The position numbers were made by a program, and so were the translations under genes. The notes beneath the pieces were generated by a model. The model saw only the letters and a list, made by a program, of their open reading frames with translations. It had not been told where the DNA came from and did no database searches. A stretch of 64,000 nucleotides of DNA, taken from assembly GCA_028641055.1 (NCBI GenBank), contig CM054062.1, positions 238,154,376 to 238,218,375 of the forward strand, given 5' to 3'. Below, piece after piece: positions 45,358 to 56,102 of the stretch. The stretch is from Alopecurus myosuroides (lineage: Eukaryota; Streptophyta; Magnoliopsida; Poales; Poaceae). How positions within the stretch are numbered: the stretch's first letter is position 1; the number at the start of each line of letters is the position of its first letter.

Positions 45358-48341
45358 CGGTTGGTAGTTCTTTGTGTCCCTGACCTTCTGGTTTTCAAAG
45401 GCTCTAGATTGTTTCTCTTGCTCTCCGTACTTGACAGGAACAACGACTCTGTGTTGTTAGCCAATAGGTTAGCCATCTCCAAAACTGCTCCATCATCCTG
45501 AACCCAAATAATCTCCGGGGCTGCAAGAAAGTGCGGCTAGTGACGCGATGGAGACTTGAGGAGACGGCAGCATGTGTCCTTGACGCCCGGCGCCCACTGG
45601 GAGCAGATTGAGGATTATTGCGACAGTAGTTCAGCATAAAGAGGAGCAACATCATATCTTGTTAGTCGACGTGAAGTACGGCGGGCATTGCGGGTGTTGC
45701 CAGTTTTCTTCTTCCTCGGAGTAGGAGGCATTCTTGGTGTAACCTCAAGGTACACTTCCCGTTCTGCTAAAAAAATCCACAGACTAATTGCTTCGTTTTT
45801 GTACAAAGGGAAAATAACTTCATCTGTTTGAATACTCGAATTTTTTTATGTATAACTCACTTATAGTCATTAACAATAGGGAAATTAAACTAACCTTATT
45901 AGTTTTGCCAATGGAAAATAGATCACTCATAAGTTATAACAGTGTTCTGCTTGTATTCATTTTCTAAAGTTAAACCAATATTAGGAACTTGATATCAATA
46001 AGAACCGGACTTCAACTACCTCAATTTTCATCCTTTGTTCTCCTTCTCTAGAAACTACACAACCTGCAAGAACTTTTGTCATGAATAAGAATTGGTATCA
46101 CGTTGATACACACAACAGGGTGTAATCGCTGCAGCAGAATTTACCAGAGACGATTTTCTGGAGCGTGGTGCGCGTCTCCATCCATGGCGGACGCCCCCAT
46201 CTCCAAAAACGAGTTGAGCGTTTCCTGCACACGCAAAACAACCATTAAGCACAAAATTATCTAAATCGCCCGCTTAATTACTGGGAAAGTGGTAAGTATG
46301 TTTAATACTACAACTTCCATGGTTAATATTACAACTTCCATGCACCAATTCCCCAAATAGTAATCGTTGGGCCAGTAATTAGTAACTCGCAACATTTCTG
46401 GTTTTCCAAATTATTTAGCAAACTTCGCTCCACATGATTATCCATTGGGAGACATGGAAGGAATTTATCCAGTTCCTAGCAAGTTCATTTGCACTCTCGA
46501 GTGGCTTAGAAAGACCCAAATCACAAAGAACAACTTACTAAACCAACTTAGGTAAAGCATATGTGCACAAGAGATGATCAACAATTTCCTTCAAACCGTA
46601 GGAGTGATCATTTCGAGACCACCCCCTTCCGGAGCAGATTATCTGTAGTTATATTGTTCTTCTCATGTCTTAGCCATACGAAGATCTTTATTATCTTGAC
46701 ACCTAAAGAAATTTGTACAGAAAACAACAGGAGCTCGTATCTAACACTCATTATGCCAAATACTGCCATCACTATGAAATGATTCTACAATGACTATATT
46801 CTAGCATAGCCCATTAAAATATGTATTTTTCTAATGAATCTCAAAATTTGTATTTACTCTCAATACAAACCGTCTAATAGTAGGAAAAATACATGTCACA
46901 TAAAATTCTTGTTCGCTTGCGTCGAAATAACTGTTCACATATATGAAAATTAATTTTCGTGTATCAAAAGGGATATATCCATCTATTATAAAAATTATAA
47001 ATATATAATAAATAAATGAAATCACAATAAATGTTCAAGCATATAAAAATTAATGTTCATGTATCATAAAAATAATGTTCATGCACACTGAAATAAAATT
47101 TCAAACATCTATTAAAGATTCTTCATGAATGTCCTAATATGTAACTAAAAATATTCATATATACCAATAAGATAAGAAAGTGCAAAGGTAAATAGAAAGA
47201 AACAGAGTGAGAGAAATTTTAAAAATAAACTACAATAAAAATGGCTATAAAGAAACAAGAGTTAAATTAACGATAAATATGTAAACACTAAACGAAAATA
47301 CTAATAATAACAAAAATAAAAATAAAATAAAATAGGATAAAGGAATATGAATAAAGAAAAAAAATAAAAAAACGGAAAGCAAAGTAACAAAAGGCAAAAC
47401 CTTGAATCAAACAAATAAGTCGAGATAAAAATTACTGCACGAATTTGCATGTGTGATGCTCCCTATTTGACGCAAGTGAGCATCGGTTTGGAATATGGGG
47501 TTCAACCGAGTCCAACCATTCCTCTTTATTCCACATACAAACCGCTTTCTCCTTTAAAAGTACAATGAGAGAGCCCTAAAGGTCAAAAAGAAGTCGCTCG
47601 TCCCCGTTCAATCGGCCTCAGGCGCCCGTTTAGTGGCACGAGATGGGGAAATCCATTATCTAGATCTAAAGTGTACATTATTTTCTTATGTGTTTGGATT
47701 CTCTCCTTAGTGGTGGTTTTAAGAGTTGAGATGACGTCACATGGAATAAATCTCCATAAATACCGAAATATCGTCACATGGAATAAAATACACATGAATC
47801 TTCAAGTATCTTCACACGTAATATTTTCTTTTACGGTGTTATTGGTCCTCATTGGAAACCATGTGATGTTTTGGTATCGTGGATCATCGCCTTTTGATCT
47901 AATGGTTTATTGTCCGTCATTTGTCCTCGGTGGACATGGCGATGGTAGTTAAGTTTGATTATGTTAGTAATTCTCAAATGTTGCTATTTTACACTCATCA
48001 ACTTTTTTCCCACAATACGACGAGGAATCATCGGTTTGACAACCTTTTTAGTTTTGAAGCAAACTTAAAGAATGCTGCAAAGCGTGCAGATGGAGGCATG
48101 GGCAAGGAGGCCGGTGCATGAACGAAAACTTTGCACGCTAACCAGCGACACACGACAGCTAGAATGGCTGGAGCAGCGTGGAGCCCCCTCCAATCGTTGA
48201 TCTATATTAATTTTATTTTAGTGTTTAATTTATTTTTTTGAGAAAACACAAAAGACTTTTGCTTTTCATTAATTTGGAAAGAGATAGTTCGCTACAATCC
48301 TCCTAGGAGGCACAATACAAGTGAACAAGAGGGGTGGTGAG
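45358..48341. other. Unannotated; AT-rich from 46800 to 47400
   Basis: Minus-strand frames at 45404-45806 are short, overlap and show no domain; they may be remnants carried by a Helitron. The 46800-47400 part is full of ATTAATGTTCATGTATCATAAA-like words of DNA-transposon filler type. 47580-48240 holds short frames without support. Confidence 0.4.
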
Positions 48342-49850
48342 CAGTGGCGGATCCAGAAAAGGAGCAAGACCCGGGCCAAAAACAAAGCGTAAAAAATATC
48401 TACTAAAAAATTTCTCGTAAGAGCAAACAAAAAAATACTACAATTTTAAAGGTGAACGTGTACTTTCAAATCCATATATCTAATGTTTAATATGGTCAAT
48501 ATACATAAGAGAAAGAGATACTAAAAAAGAAAGAGTAGCGTGGGAATAGAAAAGATAGTACCAAACCACCATATTAATGGTTTATTTCATCCGAGCCTCC
48601 CATCACTTGATCAGCACTAGAAGAAGAATCGATACCTTCAAAGAAAATCAAGAAAAATCATAAGTAAATGCACAAACATCAAATGAATAGTTAATCAATC
48701 AATCATTGACACAAATGTAAGAACTTACCAAAACGGCGAGGAGGTAAAATTCCTCTACGTGGCTCATATGCTTGAAAACGATATAATATATCATCATCAC
48801 TGATAAGTGAAATACATCTCGCTCAATATAGCACACCATGTTGTAATTCAACCAATCATCACCCATTTTATTCCTCAACTCAGTCTTAATAATGTTCATA
48901 GCTGAGAACGCCCTCTCCACAGATGTTGTTGCAACCGATAAAAATAATGACAACTCAATGAGGCGATACACTAAAGGAAAAAACGTGTGTCTACCAGTCT
49001 GAACCATCTTCACAGTAAGATTTCCAAGATCATGACAACTAAAAAAATCTGGATCGGCTCTCACATCAGCAATGAATGTCTCAAGTTGGTTTCAAAGTAC
49101 AAAAGAAATCTCATGCATTGAGAATTCATCAACAAGTTTGTCTTCATCAAAATTAGCAAATGAATTCTTTGGATCAAGCCAAGCAATGCACTGCAACAAT
49201 TGAGTAGATTTTTCAGTAAAGTGGTTATTCAACTCAACAAGGATTTGGTCATGCACAACATTGAATATCTCATATCGGAAGCGGTGATAGTAAGTTACCA
49301 TTGTACTTCCACGACCCCTTGAGCGACCACGAGCTGGTATTGTATCATCCATGTTTGGCACCACGATTTTATACTTGATACAAAAATCATTTGTCTCCTT
49401 TAAGAGGTCATCCCAACCATTTTCTCGTATACCTTGAAGTTTCTCCAATGGTACACCAATCAAACTCACAACACAGATGATGTTTTGATCTTTCTTTTGT
49501 AAAAAATGTGAGAAATCACTAGTCTTACCCAATAGTCTGATCATGAGATGTAATATGAGAACAAATTCAAAACTCTCCATCTGATATATCAAGCCACCAG
49601 CTGTGGTTCTTTGTGTAAGATTTTCTGCATCATCATGAACGTTCTCTAGTACATGAAGAATAGTTTCCCAAGTCATAATAAATCTACACAAAGTTTTATG
49701 GTGTGTGCCCCATCGAGTATCCCCGGGTTTTACAAGGTTGGTTGCTTGGTTTTTGCCTTTTCCTGAAATTTTTTCCCCAGACCCCAGTTGGCTCACAATA
49801 GTGTCATGTTGGTGTTGGGCTACTTCCTCAAGCACAAACTAGCCCCAATT
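48342..49850 (-). mobile_element. hAT transposon remnant (3' part)
   Basis: The left terminus CAGTGGCGGATCCAG at 48342 is the usual plant hAT end. Behind it lies, on the minus strand, the C-terminal part of a hAT transposase. The other end and the N-terminal coding part are missing; the break is somewhere at 49850-49990, where the frame ends. No 8-bp duplication can be shown. Confidence 0.75.
48699..49835 (-). pseudogene. hAT transposase (ZMYM1-like/TTF type), C-terminal part with one in-frame stop
   Basis: The upper piece (49835-49092) has the RNase H-like body: LVKPGDTRWGTHHKTLCRFI, QMESFEFVLILHLMIRLLGK, VVPNMDDTIPARGRSRGRGS and FTEKSTQLLQCIAWLDPKNS. The lower piece (49064-48699) has the dimerisation domain: LFLSVATTSVERAFSAMNII. 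Both are in the same frame and separated by a TGA at 49094-49092. The N-terminal zinc finger and first half are absent. It is a dead fragment, though well preserved. Confidence 0.85.
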
Positions 49851-49859
49851 TGGGAGTGA

Positions 49860-50642
49860 CCATTTGTCATCAGCAAAGCTATGAAAAACACATCGTATTA
49901 CCTTGTAGATATTCGAGATACGAAAGATGATCCGAAAAATCTGAATCGCAAGAGAAAAAGAAAGATAGATATAGAACTATGAGAGTCAAAAAGGCCCTGG
50001 AGCATCCAGCGGTTACGTCCCTTTTACACTTAGTTCAAATTCTATGTAAACATCATTGAGATCATGAAATAAAGTTGTCGGAAATCCATGCATTTTTGTT
50101 TTGTTTGGTTTACTATTATAAGCATATTTCCGTCTTATCTATTCCCCAATGATATTTCAATTTAGCTTCAATGTTAACCATAATTATGCCTGTGTGCTCG
50201 GAGTTATAAAACTGAATGCTTTTTAGCCTAAGGAGGCTTAAGAACCCCAGATTGTGCATGTGTGCTTGCGGTTCATACTTTTCAAAATTCCTTATTTTTC
50301 GTAAGTATTATCTGATTGTTTGTGTGTTGGGTCACTGGAATTAGTAAGTAAAAGTGCCAGAGTATAATCCATGACTCCGAGTTTTGGCTGATAGGTCTGA
50401 ACATAGTCCCTTGGCATGAAGATTGTATACTTTCGAGCTGCTTCAACACTAAGGAAAGTTAAAGCATACAAACCAGAGAACTTAGAAGGAAAGGAATTAA
50501 AACTCTGAAAAACTTTGCAAAGACTTAAAATTTTACTGTAAAAGGATAAGTGCTTGTTTATACAAAAGATAGAATGCATTACAATTGATATTACATTGTA
50601 AGAATAGTAATGCTTATATTTTCTCGATTGGCTACGCAGAAA
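49860..50642. other. No gene supported; probably internal tail of gypsy element 3
   Basis: It lies between the hAT remnant and the stop codon of the third antisense gene. A 95-codon minus-strand frame (50292-50579) has no domain. The left border of gypsy element 3 could not be placed. Confidence 0.35.
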
Positions 50643-53600
50643 CTAGACGGCGTCCTCATACTCCTCATCGTCATCCTCGTCGCTGTCGCTCGGCTTCTCC
50701 GGCGTCTTCGGAATCTCTTCCTACGGGTAGAACGTGGAGGTAGAAACCATCCGAGCAATCTTGGAGGCGTGCCCCTTGACTGACTCGAAGATTTCCACCC
50801 TCTGAGCTTCCGTATATCCTTGCGGGATACCGGTAGCAATGCGCCAGGACTTCGAGGTGGTGTAATGCATACGCATCAGTCCAAGGACCATGCGCGCACC
50901 ACCTCGGGCGACAGATTGGAGCCAGGACTCCTCTGGTTTGCCACTTCTTCAATGGCTTTCAGAAGTTTGCCGACTTCCGAGTAATCGCCAACTTTGTCTG
51001 GAATGCACTTAGTAATAAGTAGCATCCCAGAACTCTTCAGCTCGGAGACGATTTCCCCGAAAGCCCGGATTCTGTCAATCCGGGTGAGCAAAGGATTCCC
51101 TTCTTTTCAAAAACCCAAGAAAGGTTAGAAAACACAGAAGGAGGAAAAGAGAGTCGTACTGAAAAAGTATAAGAAAAAACTGGGTAAAGAGACAAAACAT
51201 ACCGAGAATTTTATCCATCTCAACGCCTTCTTCAAGGCGTTGGTTGAGGGCATTCTCCAAGTCCCGGATAGTCGCCTTATCCTTCTCAGCTTAAGAAGAA
51301 TCTCGGGACTCGGCCAGACCAACGGCCAGTTGGCTCGCCTCCAGGTCTTTTTGTAGCTTTACAGTCATCTTGTAAAGTTCTGAATTTTCCTTGCGGAGGG
51401 TTTCAGCGTTGCCAGCATCTTCAGCAATTTGTTTGGCTTTAGCCAAAGAAGCTGAAAAGAAGGAAAATTTATGAGTTCAAAACTCAGAAAAAGACTTAGA
51501 AAAAATTCAGAAAACAACAGTAAGAATGGAGAAAGACATTTACCTGTTGTATCCTTCAGCTGCTGCTGAACTGTGGCCAATTCCGAGTCTTTGTCATTAA
51601 GAATACCAAGAGGAGATCTAACCTCTTGGTTCTTAATGGTAAGCTTGTCGAAAACTTTCACATTTATGTTCTCCACGGTTTGCTGAGAAATAGACAAAGG
51701 AAAAATTGCTTAGTCAAAATAAGCAAGAAAAAGAGAAAAAAATTAAGGCAAAAACAGAAAGAATAGTTTTGTCTTAATACTTGGGGGCTAGAGGTATTTA
51801 CCTGGCTCATCCTTTGCAAGCCCGCGAGATTCTCGGAGAATTCATTAGCGTATTCTGCGAAGGTAATTCCCATATGGTGGAGGCCGTCTTGCATGACCTG
51901 GCGAGGCGAGAATACGTAATTATTCCTAACAATAAGTCCGCCTTTTGGCCAAGGACGGATTAAGGGAGCGCGGGCAAAGATTTTTTTTTTCCACGGATGA
52001 ATATACCCATGTTCGTCAAAACAATCTTCTTGCTTTAGCTTGAACTTTTCGTCAAAGGTAGAGATGGGCTCTTCCTTAGGAAGATTAGAAGACCCAGCTT
52101 CGTCAGGCGCCGCCCTTTCCCGTGCATCCGAGTCAGATGCAACGGACTGGCTGGACTACAGAGGCTCCTCCTGAGCAGCCGAGCTATCTTCTCCGGCCGC
52201 CATTGGAGTATCTGGGGCAGCGGCGGGAGACGGCTTTGCTCCTCTATGGGCAGCAGCTTTCAGTTTCTTCCGGCATGTTCCCTTCAAGGTGGTAGGTGCA
52301 AGGCTAGAAAAGAAAAAGGAAGAAAATCCAAGATTGAGATTCCGAGAAAGAAGAACATGTAGAAAAAAGCATGCAAATATAAAAACTCTGGATTTTTACC
52401 TGGAAGTAGCGACGACCACACTGTCAAGGTCGATGACTTACTGACTGGCGGATGCCTTCTTGCGCTTCCGCCCTCCAGACTGAAAGTTGGCTCGTAGCGT
52501 AGCCAACTCGTCATCCGTCGCAAGCTCACTTTCAACAAGTTCGAGGAGCTGAAAAAGAAATAACCCAAATTCAGTATAAACATCCGAGAAAAGATGGAAC
52601 TCAAGAAATTCCCCAAATGACAAAAGCGTACCTTGGGAGCAGGGTTCTTCGCGTGATACATTTCTCGGCTCTCCTCGTACTAGTAACGAGTAGAGACGAG
52701 TTGGTTCACGCGCTTTTTGAACTCCTTCTTGTTCAAAGCGCTCTTCGTTGCCCTCATCGCATCATCCGGGCTCGTGTATTCACACATGAGCTGTTTTCCG
52801 CGATAAGCAAGGGGCTGAATCCACCTTCCGAACCAGCATATGATTTTGTCCATGCCGGTTAACGAAGGAGTGGAAGAGACGAGTTTCGCGATTCTCCTCT
52901 TGATTCTCATCAGGTCTGGAGGCAGAACCTAGACCGCGTCCAACGCCCAATTGTCTTGAGGCGTGGCCACGGAATTTACGAAAGGCGGAATGCCCGTTTC
53001 CTTTCCAGGAAACTGAACATCCGCGTGATAGAAGAACGAGCCCATCCAGAATTTGACGGACTCGGAGGTTTTGATCTTGGGGAACCAATCCTCACTATAT
53101 CTACGGAGGTTGAAAGATATGGTTCCGCAAGTCGAAAGTATACCCTCAGAGGTGTTGCGTTTAAGATTAAAACAATAATGGAAGAAATGCAGGCGGGGTT
53201 CTATCCCTAGATAACCCTCAAAGACGGTCTGGAATTTGGCTAAATACAGAATGGAATTTGGCGGAAGATTATGTGGTTGGATTTTATAATGGTCTAAGAC
53301 CCGACAGAAAAACGTGGAAGGCGGAAAGCCCATACCTCTGTTGATATGGGACGCCATAAGCACGTGTTCGGCGGGTTGTGGAGATCGATCAACATCGTCT
53401 TCGCCCACTCGCCATTTGTCCTTCAGCACAAAGTCGTCTTTCTCCATTGCTGGGAGAAGAGACGGAACCACATTGCAGTGGCTCCAATTGCCGGCATTCT
53501 CCTCTCTTTCTTCCTCGCCTCCGGCAGTGGCGGAAGCGGCGACGTCCTCGCCCCCACGAGAAGTGTTTTCCTCCTCCGTAGTCTCGGGGAATGAAGGAGG

Positions 53601-53810
53601 AGGAGGAGGAGGAGTGGCCGATGGCGGCGGCATGTTTCCGGCTGCGGGAGGCGGATCCCCGCCCACCGGCTCGCTGGTAGCTCCCTCCGGCGCGCTCGCA
53701 GTAGTGCGCAGGGGAGAATCGAAAAGGGGATCCAAGTCATTGATGATGGCCTCGATTTCGACGGCGGTGCTCGTAGAATCGGACGCGCGGGGAGAATCTC
53801 CGGTGACCAT
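50643..53810 (-). pseudogene. Antisense gene of element 3, putative gypsy-type transposase family, decayed
   Basis: Deduced exons: 53810-52632, 52548-52400, 52303-51802, 51682-51544, 51451-51203 and about 51107-50643. Exon 1 has the family core: GMGFPP at 159-164, LPPN at 182-185, YLGIEP, then FWMGSFFYHADV. Later exons look like coiled coil (LATVQQQLKDTT, RKENSELYKMTVKLQKDLE), and the end is acidic (SDSDEDDDEEYEDAV, stop at 50645). In-frame stops: 52931-52929, 52682-52680, 52440-52438, 52158-52156, 51293-51291 and one near 50720; a GC-dinucleotide shift lies near 50892. It shows the probable full extent of the gene that element 1 carries in open form. Sequence similarity to the other copies outside the core is low. 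Confidence 0.75.
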
Positions 53811-53992
53811 TTTCGGGCGGCGCGGCCGGGAGTTGGACCCTCCGATGATTTCTCCGGAGAAGAACTCGGGGGCTCGGGTCTCTGCGTTCTCTAGACCTGG
53901 GGCTCGGGGCGTAGGGGCGCTAAGTGCTCTGGTTCTCTAGGTGCCCGAAGAGGAAGAAGAAGCGGAAGAGAAAACGGAGGCCCCGAGACGGC

Positions 53993-54000
53993 TATTTATA
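53993..54000 (-). promoter_or_regulatory. TATA box of antisense gene 3
   Basis: The minus strand reads TATAAATA within GGATATAAATAGCCG, 183 bases before ATG 53810, parallel to the other two antisense genes. 54001-54386 is otherwise empty. Confidence 0.55.
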
Positions 54001-54386
54001 TCCGAGGCACGCGGAGATTAGCTCCAACGGCTCTTTTAGCCGTTGGATGCGTGACGCGTGTAACTCATGAAATTTCCGGGAAATGACGGGGTGGGGTGAT
54101 TATTGATATCTTCTCGTTTCCCGCGAGAGAATCTGTCAGAGATATGGTTTCAGTCTTTGACTGAACCCAAACGTCTGTGACATCAGCAGGATTTCATCGC
54201 TGGCATCACGAGGTTCCTTCTCCGTGAAGGATTCGCGGAAGAAACGTCGGATTACGGTAAAATCCAAGTTTTGGATTAAGAGACTTTGATGAAAGAAGAA
54301 TCAAGACAAAACGCCGATATTTCTGAGAAAAAATACCAGTAAAAGGGGAGCGGCAGAATGAAGTCTTAATCCTTCTTGGGGGCTAC

Positions 54387-54893
54387 TGTCGGATATATGC
54401 CAATTAGGGGTATGTCCGGCATTGGCCTAAAGGCCGGATTACCAGGCTGGCCCATAGGCAATGGAACATAGTCCATTGGGCGGCCCAATAAGCTGATGTG
54501 CAGGAAGCCGGATTCTAGAAGAACCCGGACCACGGCCTGAGGTGGTGCGGTTGGAGAATAAGACAGATTCCTTGCTTCCAAGTTAGATACCTTCTGTAGT
54601 CTTCTAGGTTTCCTTTCTATAAGCCCTAATCCGGCTATCTATATAAAGCCGGACGGGATCAAGAACAAAGACAATCATCTAGAACCCAACTCGCCAAGAA
54701 GTTGATCCTCGCCGAGTTAGCGAAACCATACTCACATTGTACTTTGTATATTTCAGGCTTCAGCCCTGATATAGTGAGATTGCAGGAGTAGGAACGCCGC
54801 TTAGTTGCGTCGTACCGAACCTGGGTAAAACTCGGTGTTCTCGTTTGTCGTGTTATCATGTCCCCCCGCGGTTCTACCAGTAGGCTCATGACA
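54387..54893 (+). repeat. 3' LTR of gypsy element 3 (507 bp)
   Basis: It starts TGTCGGATATATGCC after the priming tract and ends GGCTCATGACA, ends pairing as TGTC/GACA. A TATATAAAG box lies near 54639. Another block, GAACCTGGGTAAAACTC, resembles the one in the LTRs of elements 1 and 2. Confidence 0.8.
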
Positions 54894-55798
54894 CCCCTGT
54901 CTATGAATTCTACTACAATGTCTCGACAGGGTCAATTGGTTCCGAAAGAGTTACGGGGACTTTCCAAATAAGGAAAAAGTGTCGGGAGGGGGCAGATTTC
55001 CCCCTAATGGACGAACCCTATTTTAGGGGGGTGCCAGGTGGGCCCCACTAGGTTCACAAGTTGGTACTCATCGCCCCGATATTTTTCTAGATGTTATTAG
55101 AGATAAAAAGAGAAAAGGAAAAGGGAAAAATAAAATAGGAAGGGAGAGAGGAGGTGGAGTTATCCGAGTTGGGCTAGGAGGCCTGGTGCGGGCACCACCT
55201 CCTAGTGCAACTAGGACTCCTCCATCGCTATGACAAGTCTCTTCTCCCTCCCACTATATAAAGCACCCCAAGACTCACAGGAAAACACAGAATTGGCTCT
55301 CAGCTCTCTATATATCTAGAGCTTCTAATTAGATATACTCTAATTTAATTAGAGCCTATTTTAATCGGGTTTGAGTTATATGCTCCCGATTAGACCTAAC
55401 TCTAATTAGTTCTTCTTTCATGTGTTGAGAAACCTCCAATCACAGTTGATTAGAGCTACCAATTAGCAATGCCGGAAGGCTGTCTCTCTTCATCGGTGTC
55501 GAGTCCTGGACGACGGAGCGCTGACGAGTTGACACGAGCGTACACGTGCACACCATAAGAGAGATTACACGTGTGATTCTTGACGAGGGAAGACTTAGCT
55601 ACATCCTTACAACTAGGCCTAGTTGTGAGGATCTACGACTGATCAGAACTCTTCTACGACTACATCGAATCCTCTGCCGGGTGAGTCGTGATCCCGATGC
55701 TCGCATGTATGGGCATGACTCGTTATCTGCATAGTGATCTTGGTGGACTACGTAGGGATTTTTTTTAAATTTTTTGCATCGTAGACCAGGACCCAACA
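54894..55798 (+). repeat. Copia-type LTR remnant (3' part)
   Basis: It has a TATA box (TATATAA, 55255-55261), a transcribed-looking part with many TAATTAGAG words, and the end CGTAGACCAGGACCCAACA at 55798, a form seen in copia LTRs of grasses. The 5' part is missing where gypsy element 3 abuts. No primer site follows, so it is a solo or truncated LTR. Confidence 0.55.
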
Positions 55799-55799
55799 C

Positions 55800-56102
55800 T
55801 TTCAAGTGAAGCTTCCAAGCATGGCATGTGACGGTGTCGTGGAAGGTAGCCAGGTAAGCAGACTGCGCGGAGTAGGTGCTGCTCGTGCTCCTCAGCCAGC
55901 GCAGGCAGTCGGATTCGGCGGTGAGGGTGGTGTGCTCCAAGGTGTGCCCTAGCAAGAGGTATTGACCAAGTTCCTCAATGCCTACCGTGCCATGGATGTC
56001 AGAGGCCCAACGATTTGCATCGGTGCTGGGGATGCAGGTGCGCAATTTCACTAATGAACAGTCTGATCCAGTGGTCTTCCCATAACAGGGCGCGCTGGCC
56101 AT
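55800..56102 (-). pseudogene. Fragment of a LINE-type zf-RVT region
   Basis: The minus frame contains DANRWASDIHGTVG and a segment TYSAQSAYLATFHDTVTCHA, which resembles the YSxxSAY..F...C.xW pattern just after the reverse transcriptase in grass LINEs. It is cut on both sides and stands opposite in direction to the next LINE. Confidence 0.5.

Larger units (their letters stand above)
50643..54893 (+). mobile_element. Ty3/gypsy element 3, 3' part (internal tail plus 3' LTR)
   Basis: The same plan as elements 1 and 2: an antisense gene (53810-50643), its TATA box, a spacer, a priming tract (CTTCTTGGGGGCTAC, ends 54386) and an LTR (54387-54893). Gag-pol and the 5' LTR are absent. The left limit is uncertain. 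The right flank is an older copia LTR. Confidence 0.75.

Noticed and set aside
52400..52442. A 21-nt microexon in antisense gene 3 (TGTGGTCGTC..)
   Set aside because: It would need a 21-nt intron, too short to splice. A single exon with an in-frame TAA is simpler and keeps the phase.
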